Origin: Dehalococcoidia bacterium
Lineage (GTDB): Bacteria > Chloroflexota > Dehalococcoidia > Tepidiformales > Tepidiformaceae
Assembly (NCBI GenBank): GCA_020847985.1
Contig: JADLBC010000001.1
Coordinates: forward strand, 1-38,117
Length of the DNA stretch: 38,117 nt
Reading direction: 5' to 3'
Shown: in pieces, positions 1-8,492 of the stretch
How positions within the stretch are numbered: the first letter of the stretch is position 1
How the letters are laid out: the number at the start of each line of letters is the position of its first letter
The notes under the pieces: model-generated
The model's database searches: none
What the model was told of the DNA's origin: nothing
The model's input: the letters and a program-made list of their open reading frames with translations, nothing else
Made by a program: the position numbers and the translations under genes

Positions 1-240
1 CCGAGCCCCACGAAACGGGCCAAGACCACATCCCCCGACGTGCGCCGGGCCGTACTCGTCCGGCCTGCACCCGCCATCTCTGCTTAGATCGCGCGCCGCC
101 GACCCCTTTTTCAGCACCCTGCTAACCCCGGTAAGAGCCCGTTACGCGCCGCGATACTTCGCTTCACACGAAGCATCGACGGCGCGTATGCTCGTAGTCT
201 GCCGTTGACGTGAACGTTCGACGGCGCCCCGGAGTTGTGC
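1..240. other. Window-edge region with no confident gene
   Basis: No complete gene is visible. On the minus strand an ATG at 75 opens a frame that stays open to the window edge (MAGAGRTSTARR...), and on the plus strand frame 1 runs from base 1 to a TAG at 85-87; either could be a gene fragment and neither has a recognisable motif. The part just before the exporter holds a -10-like TATGCT at 187-192 and a GGAG at 231-234. Confidence 0.3.
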
Positions 241-1893
241 GTGTCCTCTCAGTCCGCCGCGCCCGCCATGGGCGAGTTGCTCACGAACCGCCAGAAGGTG
301 CTCATCTACGTCTCGCTGATGATCACGATGTTCATCAGCGCCCTCGACCAGTCGATCGTGGCGACCGCGACGCCCCGCATCCTGGCGGACCTTGGCGGCT
401 TCCCGCTGCTCTCGTGGGTGTTCACGGTCTACCTGCTCGCCTCGACGGTGATCGTGCCGCTCGTGGGCAAGCTTTCCGACATGTTCGGCCGCAAGCCGTT
501 CATCCTCGGCGGCATCGCCATCTTCGTGAGCGCATCGATGGCCTGCGGCCTCGCCCCCACGATGCCCGCGCTGATCGCGGCGCGCGCGGCCCAGGGTGTG
601 GGCGGCGGCCTCCTCTTCGGCTCGGTCTTCGCCACCCTCGGCGATATCTTCACGCCCATCCAGCGCGCCCGGTACATGGGCTACTTCATCAGCGCCTTCA
701 CCCTCGCCTCGCTCAGCGGCCCCACCATCGGCGGCTTCCTCACCGATGGCCCCGGCTGGCGCTGGTGCTTCTATATCAATCTTCCCGTCGGCATCATCGC
801 CTCGGCCCTGATCTGGGTGAACCTGCCCATGGCCCGCAAGGGCGGCCGCCTCCGCGATATCGACTTCGCCGGCGCCGCGCTGCTCGGCACCGCCACGGTC
901 TGTGCCCTCCTCGCACTCGTCTGGGCGAACGAAAAGTACGGGTGGGGCGGCGGGCCCACCCTCGGCCTCTTCGCCGCCGCGGGGCTGCTCGCCGTCGCCT
1001 TCGTGAAGCAGGAATCGCGCCACCCGCAGGCCATCCTCCCGCTCACCCTCTTCCGCAACCGCGTCTTCGTGCAGGCCAACGCGTTCACCGTCCTCCAGGG
1101 CGGCGGCATGATGGGCGCCGTCCAATACCTTCCGACGTTCATCCAGACATCGCTCGGCGCCTCCGCCACCGCTTCCGGCATCGTCTCCACGCCCCAGTCC
1201 CTCGGCCTGCTCGCGACGAGCATCGTGGGCGGCCAGCTTGTCGCCCGGACGGGCCGCTGGAAGGCGGGCGTGATCGTGGGGGCGCTCTGCTCGGCCGTCG
1301 CCGCGGCGCTGATGATGACCCTCGATGTCGGCGTGCCGAAGTGGCATATCGCGCTCTTCATGGTGATTTCCGGCCTCGGCGGCGGCCTCATCGGCCCGAC
1401 CATGTCCGTCGTCATCCAGAGCGCCGTCCCGCACGAGCAGATGGGCGTCGCCACCAGCGGCCGCCAGTTCTTCATGCAGATCGGCCAGGTACTCGGCGTC
1501 GCCCTCTTCGGTGTCGTCTTCACGACGACCTACGCGAGCGCGTTCGATACCGAGCTGCCCGCCGCGGCGCGCACCGCTCTCCCCACCGACGCCTACGAGG
1601 AGTTCCGCGACCCGACGCTCGCGCTCGACCGCCTGCGCTTCGCCCGGGTGACGAAGGAGCTGCAGGGGCAGGAGGGCGGCCAGGATGTGCTCGCCCAGAC
1701 CGTCGAGGCCCAGAAAGAGGGCGTCGCCGATGCCATCCAGCGGCTCTACCTCTTCGCGACCATCGCCGGCGTATTCGTTGTGCTGCTCGCGATCTTCATC
1801 CCCGAGATTCCCCTGCGCCGCAACTTCGGGCCGCCCGCCGCTCGCCCCGAAAGCGATGGCACGCCCGAGCTCGTCCCCATCGAAGCGCACTGA
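241..1893 (+). CDS. MFS drug exporter, DHA2 (EmrB/QacA) family
   Basis: About 550 residues, the usual length of 14-TM DHA2 proton-driven multidrug exporters of the inner membrane. TM1 carries LDQSIVATATP, the family's LDxTIVNVALP signature; motif A is GKLSDMFGRKP after TM2; motif C is GPTIGGFLTD in TM5. Many further hydrophobic segments follow, with a soluble insertion near residues 430-480 before the last TM and a charged C-terminal tail. I start at GTG 241 because GGAG (231-234) lies 6 nt upstream; a TTG at 235 is in the same frame but too close to that site. It stands alone with no visible TetR/MarR regulator or membrane fusion partner, so the substrate cannot be named. Confidence 0.88.
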   Translation: MSSQSAAPAMGELLTNRQKVLIYVSLMITMFISALDQSIVATATPRILADLGGFPLLSWVFTVYLLASTVIVPLVGKLSDMFGRKPFILGGIAIFVSASMACGLAPTMPALIAARAAQGVGGGLLFGSVFATLGDIFTPIQRARYMGYFISAFTLASLSGPTIGGFLTDGPGWRWCFYINLPVGIIASALIWVNLPMARKGGRLRDIDFAGAALLGTATVCALLALVWANEKYGWGGGPTLGLFAAAGLLAVAFVKQESRHPQAILPLTLFRNRVFVQANAFTVLQGGGMMGAVQYLPTFIQTSLGASATASGIVSTPQSLGLLATSIVGGQLVARTGRWKAGVIVGALCSAVAAALMMTLDVGVPKWHIALFMVISGLGGGLIGPTMSVVIQSAVPHEQMGVATSGRQFFMQIGQVLGVALFGVVFTTTYASAFDTELPAAARTALPTDAYEEFRDPTLALDRLRFARVTKELQGQEGGQDVLAQTVEAQKEGVADAIQRLYLFATIAGVFVVLLAIFIPEIPLRRNFGPPAARPESDGTPELVPIEAH

Positions 1894-2038
1894 TCCGGCC
1901 TTCGCGCGGTCCCGCCGGGGGCCGATATTAGGTCCGGTGGGCTCAGCTCCTAAACCCTCTTGCCCGTACCATACTTATCCCAAACGGACGTATCCTTTTG
2001 GGTGAGCGATTCTGGATACAAGAGGTGACTCAGGAGCC

Positions 2039-3103
2039 GTGCGTGTTGTGCTTGCGCTGCTTTGCGGCGCGGCGGTCCTGCTCGCAGCATGCGGGCCCAT
2101 GGCGGCCGGACGGGAGCCCTCCTCGCTACCCGCCGGCATAGCGGAGCCCGCCCAGGTCCCCAACACAGCATCGGATGTCCGCGAGACCCGTCCCGCGGCA
2201 ACCGCCGGCGAGATTCTCGTGCGCGGCGGTTCGCATCGCTCCGTCACGGCGCGCACCCAGCGCGACCCCGGGGCTACGGGATGCAACAAGGCCATGCCGT
2301 CAGGGCTCAAGGCCGGCGGAACCACCGTCCGCCAGCTCACCTCCGGGGGGCTGAAGCGGTCGTACCGGCTCCACATCCCGCCTTCGGCCACGATGTCCAA
2401 ACCGGCGCCGATCGTGCTCAACTTCCATGGGCGCACCGGCACCGCCGCCGACCAGGAGGCGTACTCCGGCCTCCTCCCCATCGCCGACCGTGAGTCGTTC
2501 CTGCTCGTTTCGCCCGAAGGCACCGGCACCCCGACCGGCTGGTCGGCCGGGGCCACCCCCGCGAACAGCGTCGACGACATCAAGTTCGTGACCGACCTCC
2601 TGGATACGCTCCAGAAGGAACTCTGCATCGATGGCGCGCGCGTGTATGCGATCGGCTTCTCAAACGGCGCCTTCATGGCATCGCGCGCGGCCTGCGAACT
2701 GCCAGACCGGATCACGGCGATCGCCGCCGTGGGCGGGCTGGATTATCCACAAAAGGGCTGCGGAGTACCCGTGCCTGTCATTGCCTTCCACGGTACCGCC
2801 GATGAGGTGGTACCGATCAGCGGCGGCACCGTTCGCGCCTGGCAGTACGCCGGCGCCTACGAAGCCTTCAAGCACTGGGCCCAGAACAACGACTGCATCG
2901 AACCCTCCGACGGCGTCGGCATCGGCGGGGACGCGGTTTCGCTCGCCGGCGGCGACTGCCTCGCGGCGACAGAGCTGGTGGTCGTGAACGGCGCCGGCCA
3001 TGTGTGGCCCGGGTCGCCCGCCCTGCCGAAGCAGGTGGCGACCGCGGTCCCCGGCCCGGAGCTCATCTGGGCGTTCCTCTCACGTCAGCGGATCGGGAGC
3101 TGA
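2039..3103 (+). CDS. Secreted lipoprotein esterase, PHB-depolymerase/LpqC-like alpha/beta hydrolase
   Basis: 354 residues beginning with a lipoprotein signal peptide (hydrophobic run, then lipobox LAAC with the cysteine near residue 18), so it is probably lipid-anchored outside the membrane. A low-complexity linker to about residue 80 precedes the hydrolase domain. The nucleophile elbow is GFSNG, the acid is probably Asp in GTADEVVP, and the base is His in GAGHVWPG; an HG pair in NFHGRTG fits the oxyanion hole. This is the layout of COG3509 poly(3-hydroxybutyrate) depolymerase-like and feruloyl-esterase-like enzymes; the substrate is not determined. The GTG start at 2039 is preceded by AGAGGTGA (2021-2028) and GGAG (2033-2036); GTG 2048 is an alternative. 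It appears to be a single-gene unit with a hairpin after it. Confidence 0.82.
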   Translation: MRVVLALLCGAAVLLAACGPMAAGREPSSLPAGIAEPAQVPNTASDVRETRPAATAGEILVRGGSHRSVTARTQRDPGATGCNKAMPSGLKAGGTTVRQLTSGGLKRSYRLHIPPSATMSKPAPIVLNFHGRTGTAADQEAYSGLLPIADRESFLLVSPEGTGTPTGWSAGATPANSVDDIKFVTDLLDTLQKELCIDGARVYAIGFSNGAFMASRAACELPDRITAIAAVGGLDYPQKGCGVPVPVIAFHGTADEVVPISGGTVRAWQYAGAYEAFKHWAQNNDCIEPSDGVGIGGDAVSLAGGDCLAATELVVVNGAGHVWPGSPALPKQVATAVPGPELIWAFLSRQRIGS

Positions 3104-3130
3104 ATCCCGGTTCGCACGGCCCACACAGTG

Positions 3131-3155
3131 CGAAGCCCCGGCAACGGGGCCTTCG
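3131..3155 (+). terminator. Hairpin after the esterase gene
   Basis: CGAAGCCCCG, loop GCAA, then CGGGGCCTTCG (one unpaired C) forms a GC-rich stem 28 nt after the esterase stop. The downstream sequence is only moderately T-rich, so this is a probable rather than classical intrinsic terminator. Confidence 0.55.
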
Positions 3156-3252
3156 TCATTGTTACCCGTTCGCGAGCAATCTCCGCCTGGCGCCGTGCCC
3201 TCTGGTTCGCCTCCCCGGGCACACTCATCGGCACTACCCGCGGAGGAATGCC

Positions 3253-3483
3253 ATGCCGACCAACCGCCAGCGCCAGCGCACCGTCGCCCCCACGCCGGAG
3301 GACACCGGCGCGGACCCGAACCGCCGCTTCGGCAACGTCGTCGATGACGAAGCCGCCGACTCGTTCCCGGCGAGCGACCCGCCTTCGCACACGCCGCTCA
3401 CGGGCCAATCGTTCCCCGACGAGAAGACCATTCGCCGCGCCCAGGAACGGGCCGCCGAGGAAGCGGAAAAATCCAAACCGTAA
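3253..3483 (+). CDS. Small acidic protein with SFPASDPPS motif
   Basis: 76 residues, hydrophilic, no membrane segment. A perfect GGAGG (3242-3246) sits 6 nt before the ATG, which strongly supports translation. The centre reads DEAADSFPASDPPSHTP, matching a short motif ((E/D)SFPASDPPS followed by hydroxyl or aromatic residues and P) that I recognise from many small uncharacterised proteins in unrelated bacteria; the flanks are basic at the N-terminus and a charged helix (RRAQERAAEEAEK) at the C-terminus. No catalytic residues are evident and no function is assigned. It lies alone between a hairpin and the convergent Nudix gene. Confidence 0.72.
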   Translation: MPTNRQRQRTVAPTPEDTGADPNRRFGNVVDDEAADSFPASDPPSHTPLTGQSFPDEKTIRRAQERAAEEAEKSKP

Positions 3484-3529
3484 GGCCGGGTTGCGAACGC
3501 GATGCGCCGCCCCGCACGGGACGCGGTGA

Positions 3530-4084
3530 CTACACCTCGCCGCGCAGGTGCAGCGTCATGTGGATGTTGATCGCCGCCTGCAGCTGCGCATCCACCTCCG
3601 GGTGGCGCTTGCGAACCTCGACCGCGAATTCGTTCATCGGCATCCGGCGCCGTTCGAAGCGCGATTTCGCGCCCAGGTCCTTGATCGCCTTCGCCGAGAC
3701 CAGGTACACGGGCCGCACCGTCGCCGCACCGGCCTCGTAGTCCGGGTTGTGGCTCGTCGCGCGGCAATCGAAGTAGCCGAGAAGCTGCGTGCGCCCCGGG
3801 GTCGCGCCCGTCTGCTCCAGCACGACGCGCTTCAGCCACGCGGCCGGCTTTTCGCCCGCCTCGAACGTACCGCCGACCACGCCGAAGCGGTCCGTCCCCT
3901 TTTCGCGCGTCAGGTATCCCTTGTCGGCCATGCAGACGACCACGTACCCGAACGTCGTGGGCGCGCCATCCGGCAATTCGTCCGTTTCCACCCAGCGGCC
4001 TCGCCAGTGGTCGCCGAGATTCAGCTCGACGACCGCGAGGGGATCGGGAATGTAGATGTTCATGTCCATCGGGGGCATGACCAT
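3530..4084 (-). CDS. Nudix-fold protein with degenerate Nudix box
   Basis: 184 residues. The segment GTFEAGEKPAAWLKR-VVLEQTGA aligns with the Nudix box Gx5Ex7REUxEExGU: the first G, the first E, the R and the final G are kept, but the E after R is V and the second E of the EE pair is Q. Two of the usual metal-coordinating acids are therefore gone and hydrolase activity is doubtful. The start ATG lies 2 bp after the stop of the GcvT-like gene, with GGAGAAG upstream, so it is the third gene of a minus-strand unit (MBL hydrolase, GcvT-like, Nudix). The role is unknown; the conserved C-terminal part (MPMNEFAVEVRKRHPEVDAQ) is outside the catalytic fold. Confidence 0.7.
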   Translation of the reverse strand: MVMPPMDMNIYIPDPLAVVELNLGDHWRGRWVETDELPDGAPTTFGYVVVCMADKGYLTREKGTDRFGVVGGTFEAGEKPAAWLKRVVLEQTGATPGRTQLLGYFDCRATSHNPDYEAGAATVRPVYLVSAKAIKDLGAKSRFERRRMPMNEFAVEVRKRHPEVDAQLQAAINIHMTLHLRGEV

Positions 4085-4086
4085 AG

Positions 4087-5133
4087 TCAGCTTCTCCGGC
4101 GCAAAAAGGGCTTGGCGGTAATCGTGGCGCGAATCCCCGCAAGGTCAAGCTCCGCGCCCGGCAGCGCCACCGCCGTCGCGATTGAAGCCAGCCCGATCAC
4201 GCTCCCGAGCCCGAACGACCGCACGCACGACCGGAGTTCGCCCACACGCCCGCCGCCCGCGGTGATGGGCGTCCCCGGGGGCGGCACGGCCTCGCCTTCG
4301 AGCAGCACCGCGCTGAGGATGACGCCCTCGGCGCCCCCTTCGATGCCGAGCAGCTGGTCGAGGTCGGCCTGGGCGGGTGTGTAGCCCGGCAGCAGGTCCG
4401 GGTCGAAAGCGGGGATGCAGGCCTCGATGCGCGCGCTCTCCAGCGCCGCTGAACCCGCCAGCGGCACGCCCGCCGCCGCCAGCGTTTCGATCACGTGTTG
4501 CGCGACCGCCGGCGCGAGCATGAACTCGAAGCCGTCCTCGCCGATGTCGCTCGTGCGCGTGACGAGCGTGCGGAAGCCGTGGAATTCGAAGGTGACCGTG
4601 TGCAGCCGCTGCAGCCGCGCGGGCAACCCCTCGCCGAGGTGCTGTTCGCAGAGCGCGGCCGCCGCGGGCCCGGCGATGCCCAGCAGGCAGGTGCTCTCCG
4701 TGCGGTCCTCCACCTGGACGTCCCAGTCCGCGCCTTTCGCCGCCTGCAGCCGTTCGAAGGTATCGAAGCGTTGGCCGGGCTCTCCCGTGACCAGGTACGC
4801 GATCCCGCCCGTGCGCGCGATGAGCGCGAGGTCCGTGATGGCGCCGGCTTCGCTGAGCGCGGCGGCCCGCATCGCCCGGCCCTCTTCCAGTTCGTCCACG
4901 TGCCCGGCGAACACCGCCGCCAGCAGTTCGCCCGCGTCCGTCCCGGAGACGATGAAGCGGCTGTGGTGCGAACGGTCGAACATCGCCGCGTGGCCGCGGA
5001 GGGCGGCATGCTCGCGGGCCGCGTCGCCATACTGCTCCGGCAGCGACCAGCCCGTGCGCACGGCGAACGTCGCGCCCGCGGCCTGGTGGATCTCCCGGAG
5101 TGCGAGGTGGTACAGCCGGTCGTTCTGGGTCAT
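4087..5133 (-). CDS. GcvT-like folate-binding aminomethyltransferase-family protein
   Basis: 348 residues, close to the length of GcvT/YgfZ proteins. Family features are an N-terminal LRGHAAMFDRSHHSRFIVSGTDA (compare the D-S-x-GK-x-x-V-x-G-DA region of GcvT), CLLGIAGPAA, GEDGFEFMLAP (compare GE-GFE) and AALESARIEACIPAF-PDLLPGYTPAQADLD (compare the DxLRxEaG-P-yG-dl segment). The YgfZ KGCYxGQE motif is absent. No glycine-cleavage genes are nearby, so it is not an evident part of that complex; tetrahydrofolate-dependent demethylation or a folate-binding role is possible. The ATG overlaps the upstream stop by 4 nt (ATGA), showing translational coupling to the MBL gene. A longer upstream open frame exists but only this start fits. 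Confidence 0.72.
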   Translation of the reverse strand: MTQNDRLYHLALREIHQAAGATFAVRTGWSLPEQYGDAAREHAALRGHAAMFDRSHHSRFIVSGTDAGELLAAVFAGHVDELEEGRAMRAAALSEAGAITDLALIARTGGIAYLVTGEPGQRFDTFERLQAAKGADWDVQVEDRTESTCLLGIAGPAAAALCEQHLGEGLPARLQRLHTVTFEFHGFRTLVTRTSDIGEDGFEFMLAPAVAQHVIETLAAAGVPLAGSAALESARIEACIPAFDPDLLPGYTPAQADLDQLLGIEGGAEGVILSAVLLEGEAVPPPGTPITAGGGRVGELRSCVRSFGLGSVIGLASIATAVALPGAELDLAGIRATITAKPFLRRRS

Positions 5134-5993
5134 TCCGTGACGAACGTGCGGCGGCCGTCGCGCTCGGTCAAGCGCCCCACGCCCGGGAACTCCGCATGCG
5201 TGAGGATCAGCAGCGCGTTCTCGCGGATGGCGCGCTCCGCCAGCTTCTTCTTCGATTCCAGCGAAAGCAGCGGCAGGATGTCGAACGCCGCGATCCACGC
5301 CGGCCGCTCCAGCTGCACCGCGTGATGCACCAGGTCCCCCGTGTAGAGCGCGGTTTCGCCGTTCGAACTCAGTACCAGCGCGGCGTGGTCGGCGGTGTGG
5401 CCCGGCATCGCGATGAAGTGGACTCCGGGCATCACGCTCGCTTCGCCCGTCACCAGCTCCAGCTGGCCGGCCGCCGCCAGCGGTTCGAAGTTCTCCGCGA
5501 AGTAGGTGCCGCGCGTGCGTTCGTTCGGGTGCATCGCGGCCTCGTACTCCCCCGCCTGGATGAAGTAGCGCGCCCGCGGAAAGGTGGGCACGAGCGTGCC
5601 GTCGTCGCGCCGGATGGTGTTCCAGCCGCAATGGTCGGTGTGCAGGTGGGTGTTCGCGACCGCGGTCACGTCCTCGGGATGGAGGCCGAGCCGCGCCAGC
5701 GCCTGGAGCAGGTAGCCGTACTCGCCGGGGAAGCTCTTTTCGCGCACCTGGGGGCCGTGCTTATTCCCCATGCCGGTTTCGATGAGGAGCACGTCGCTGC
5801 CGCGCCGCACGACCATGCAGTTCAGCCCCAGCGCCATGCGGTGCTGCGCGTCGATGTGGTCCGTGCCGATGACGGGCTCCCAGAGGAGGCGCGGCACGAG
5901 CCCGTTCACCGCCCCCGCATCGAGCTTGATGTAGCCGTCCGACACGATCGCGAGGTCGAATTCGCCCACCCGGTAGGTTCGTGCGCTATCCAC
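5130..5993 (-). CDS. MBL-fold metallohydrolase
   Basis: 287 residues. Metal ligands are visible in order: THLHTDHCGW (HxHxDH), the His of PGHTADHAA, the Asp of YTGDLVHH and a C-terminal LTHAEFPG histidine. This is the binuclear zinc site of the metallo-beta-lactamase superfamily, in the subgroup related to quorum-quenching lactonases and similar hydrolases; substrate unknown. The GTG start at 5993 is preceded by TAGCAT (minus strand, 6000-6005) with a 6-nt gap and no Shine-Dalgarno, so the mRNA is probably leaderless. First gene of the MBL/GcvT-like/Nudix unit, divergent from murJ with 80 bp between. Confidence 0.83.
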   Translation of the reverse strand: MDSARTYRVGEFDLAIVSDGYIKLDAGAVNGLVPRLLWEPVIGTDHIDAQHRMALGLNCMVVRRGSDVLLIETGMGNKHGPQVREKSFPGEYGYLLQALARLGLHPEDVTAVANTHLHTDHCGWNTIRRDDGTLVPTFPRARYFIQAGEYEAAMHPNERTRGTYFAENFEPLAAAGQLELVTGEASVMPGVHFIAMPGHTADHAALVLSSNGETALYTGDLVHHAVQLERPAWIAAFDILPLLSLESKKKLAERAIRENALLILTHAEFPGVGRLTERDGRRTFVTE

Positions 5994-5999
5994 GCCCGC

Positions 6000-6005
6000 A
6001 TGCTA
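6000..6005 (-). promoter_or_regulatory. Candidate -10 box, leaderless MBL gene
   Basis: TAGCAT on the minus strand, 6 nt before the GTG at 5993. No Shine-Dalgarno and no clear -35 box. Confidence 0.5.
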
Positions 6006-6059
6006 CAGGAGCGCGCGGCGAGGGCGCAGGGCGTGCTCTCGCCTGACCCGCCTTTGGCC

Positions 6060-6065
6060 TACCAT
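6060..6065 (+). promoter_or_regulatory. Candidate -10 box, leaderless murJ
   Basis: TACCAT 8 nt before the murJ ATG at 6074; no Shine-Dalgarno in between. Confidence 0.45.
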
Positions 6066-6073
6066 GGGCGGCG

Positions 6074-7657
6074 ATGACCGGCGCCCCCGCCAACGCCCCG
6101 GCGGCGCCCGCACCCCGCGCGGGCGGCCTCGCCATCGCCGCCGCCATCGTCGCCTTCGGGTTCCTCGGCTCCCGCCTGCTGGGCGTGTTGCGCACGGTCG
6201 CCATCGCCGAGGCGTTCGGTTCGAGCCCCGACCTCGATGCCTACTGGGTCGCCTTCCGCATCCCCGACCTGATCTTCCAGGTGCTCGCGGGGGCGACGCT
6301 CGGCAGCGCCTTCATCCCTGTGTTCGCGCGCCTCTACCGCCGCGATGGCGAGGAACGCGCCTGGCGGCTCGCGAGCAACGTCCTCAACCTCATCACCGTC
6401 TCCACCGCCGTCCTCTGCCTGGTGGCGTTCGCCTTCGCCCCGCTGATCGTGCCGCTGCTGGCGCCGGGCCTCGGCAGCGATGCCGGCCGCCACGATGAAC
6501 TCGCCGCGGAGGCCGTCTCCCTCACCCGCCTGATGCTCCTGTCGCCGCTGCTGTTCTCCATCAGCGGCATGGTCACCGGCATCCTCAACGCGCGGCGGGC
6601 GTTCTTCCTGCCCGCGCTCGCGCCGATGGTCTACAACCTGGCCATCATCCTCGGCGCGCTCGTGCTTTCGGGCCCGTTCGGGGTCAAAGGGTTGGCCGTA
6701 GGCGTGGTCGCGGGTGCGGGGCTGCATCTCGCGACGCAGCTTCCCGGGCTCGTGCGCGAACGCATGCGCTACAGCCTCACCCTCGATTGGCGCGATGCCC
6801 CCGTGCGCGAAGTCGGCCGCCTGATGGGCCCGCGCGTGATCGGCCTCGCTGCCGCGCAGGTCAATTTCGTTATCACCACCTACTTCGCCTCAAAGGTCGG
6901 CGACTCGGCCATTTCGAACCTGACCTATGCCTGGCTGCTGGCCGGGCTGCCGCTCGCGCTCTTCGGCATGGCCCTCTCCACGGCCGTCTTCCCCACGCTC
7001 GCCGAACACAGCGCCGACGAGAACATGGAGGCGCTGCGAGGGACGGTCTCGCAGGTGCTGCGCATCATCATGTTCCTCACCATCCCGGCAGCCATCGGGC
7101 TGGCGCTGCTGCGTGGCCCCGCGACCGTGCTCCTGCTCCAGCGCGGCGAATTCACCGCCGCCGATGCCGCCATCACCGCCTCGGCCCTCGGCTGGTACTG
7201 CCTGGGGATCGTCCCGCAGGCCGGCATCGAAATCCACAGCCGCGGCTTCTACGCCCTCGGCGATACGCGCACCCCCGTGTTGTTGGCCGTTGGGGCGGTG
7301 GTCGTGAACTTCGTGCTCAGCGCCGCCCTCTGGAGCCACTTCGAGCACGAGGGCCTCGCCTTCAGCGTGTCGGCGGCTTCGTGGGCCGAATGGCTGCTCC
7401 TCTGGCGCGCGTACGGCACGCGCACTGGCGCCGAGGCCGCGCCCGACCTCGCGCACATCGCGCGCATCGCCTTCGCCGCCGCCGCCATGGGCCTCTTCAT
7501 CGCCCTCTTCTTCAGCCAGTACGAAAACGCCACCATGGCCCAGAACGCGGTCACCGCCATCGCCGGGGCCGTTGCCGGGGGGCTGGTGTACGCCGCGCTC
7601 GGCTCCTGGTTCCGCATCCCCGAGCTCGCGGAGGCCGTCCGCCGCCTCCGCCGCTGA
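6074..7657 (+). CDS. murJ: Lipid II flippase MurJ (MviN)
   Basis: 527 residues with about 14 hydrophobic segments, the normal size and layout of MurJ, a MATE/MOP-superfamily integral membrane protein that moves lipid-linked peptidoglycan precursors across the inner membrane. Recognisable family segments are the N-terminal GFLGSRLLGVLRTVAIAEAFG, FRIPDLIFQVLAGATLGSAFIPVF, NARRAFFLPALAPMVYNLAII and GIVPQAGIEIHSRGFYALGDTRTPV. The conserved early arginine of the central cavity falls in SRLLGVLR. The ATG lacks a Shine-Dalgarno but has a TACCAT box 8 nt upstream. It stands alone, with no other murein-synthesis genes nearby; the SDR gene follows after 64 bp with its own promoter-like and ribosome-binding sequences. 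Confidence 0.92.
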   Translation: MTGAPANAPAAPAPRAGGLAIAAAIVAFGFLGSRLLGVLRTVAIAEAFGSSPDLDAYWVAFRIPDLIFQVLAGATLGSAFIPVFARLYRRDGEERAWRLASNVLNLITVSTAVLCLVAFAFAPLIVPLLAPGLGSDAGRHDELAAEAVSLTRLMLLSPLLFSISGMVTGILNARRAFFLPALAPMVYNLAIILGALVLSGPFGVKGLAVGVVAGAGLHLATQLPGLVRERMRYSLTLDWRDAPVREVGRLMGPRVIGLAAAQVNFVITTYFASKVGDSAISNLTYAWLLAGLPLALFGMALSTAVFPTLAEHSADENMEALRGTVSQVLRIIMFLTIPAAIGLALLRGPATVLLLQRGEFTAADAAITASALGWYCLGIVPQAGIEIHSRGFYALGDTRTPVLLAVGAVVVNFVLSAALWSHFEHEGLAFSVSAASWAEWLLLWRAYGTRTGAEAAPDLAHIARIAFAAAAMGLFIALFFSQYENATMAQNAVTAIAGAVAGGLVYAALGSWFRIPELAEAVRRLRR

Positions 7658-7688
7658 TGGGCCGCTCGCCCTCGCCCGCCGCCCCCGG

Positions 7689-7694
7689 TAGCAT
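7689..7694 (+). promoter_or_regulatory. Candidate -10 box of the SDR gene (short leader)
   Basis: TAGCAT 27 nt before the ATG at 7722, leaving room for a short leader that contains GGAGG at 7711-7715. Confidence 0.4.
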
Positions 7695-7721
7695 CCGTGC
7701 CACACACCCCGGAGGTCCGCC

Positions 7722-8492
7722 ATGTCCGTCGTTGAATTCTCGCTCGCCGGGAAGGTCGCCATCGTCACCGGGGGGAGCCGCGGCATCGGGCGCTCCATCG
7801 CCGTCGGGCTGGCCGAAGCCGGTGCCGATGTCGTCGTCGCCGCGCGCAAGCCCGAGGCGCTCGAGGAGAGCGTCGCCGCCATCGCCGCCACCGGCCGCAA
7901 GGGCATCGCCATCCCCACCAACGTCCGCGACATGGACGCCCTCCAGAACCTGGTCGACCAGACCAGGGCCCAGCTTGGCCGCGTCGATATCCTCGTGAAC
8001 AACGCCGCCACCAATCCCGTCTTCGGCCCCGTCGCGAACCTCGATGAGCGCGCCTGGGACACCGTCATGAACACGAACGTGAAGTCGCTCTTCTTCCTTT
8101 CGAAGATGGCGCGCGCGGTGATGCTCGAACAGGGGCAGGGCGGCAGCATCATCAATGTCAGCTCCACCGGCGGTTTCCGCGCCTCCGGCGGCCTCGGCGC
8201 CTATTCGGTCTCGAAGGCGGCCGTGATCATGCTCACCCAGGTCTGCGCGAAGGAGTGGGGCCGCGATGGCATCCGCGTGAACTGCATCGCCCCCGGCCTC
8301 ATCAAGACCGAGTTCTCCCGCGCCCTCTGGGATAACGAAGCGGCCCGCCAGGGCGGCGGCAACAGCGGCGCGCCCCTCGGCCGCATCGGCATGCCCGACG
8401 AAATGGCCGGCGCCGCTGTCTACTTCGCCAGCGCCGCCTCGTCGTTCACGACCGGCCAGACGCTGGTGCTCGACGGTGGCTCGCTCGCGTAA
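7722..8492 (+). CDS. Short-chain dehydrogenase/reductase (SDR)
   Basis: 256 residues, classical SDR length. The nucleotide-binding motif is TGGSRGIG, the NNAA motif is present (VNNAATNP), and the catalytic residues are Ser in NVSSTGG and YxxxK in YSVSK; IRVNCIAPG and the C-terminal TTGQTLVLDGG are typical of the FabG-like branch. It should catalyse NAD(P)(H)-dependent oxidoreduction of a hydroxyl/keto group in the cytoplasm; the substrate cannot be read from the sequence. GGAGG lies 6 nt before the ATG. The start of a small membrane-protein gene overlaps its 3' end by 17 nt in another frame. Confidence 0.88.
   Translation: MSVVEFSLAGKVAIVTGGSRGIGRSIAVGLAEAGADVVVAARKPEALEESVAAIAATGRKGIAIPTNVRDMDALQNLVDQTRAQLGRVDILVNNAATNPVFGPVANLDERAWDTVMNTNVKSLFFLSKMARAVMLEQGQGGSIINVSSTGGFRASGGLGAYSVSKAAVIMLTQVCAKEWGRDGIRVNCIAPGLIKTEFSRALWDNEAARQGGGNSGAPLGRIGMPDEMAGAAVYFASAASSFTTGQTLVLDGGSLA

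Noticed and set aside
142..1890. Long minus-strand open frame opposite the MFS exporter
   Set aside because: It is the antisense shadow of a GC-rich gene: composition is Arg/Gly/Glu/His repeats without motifs, and the plus strand has clear DHA2 motifs.
1979..2002. Inverted repeat CCCAAA/TTTGGG before the esterase gene as an operator or terminator
   Set aside because: Only 6 bp with a 12-nt loop and no T-run; too weak to call.
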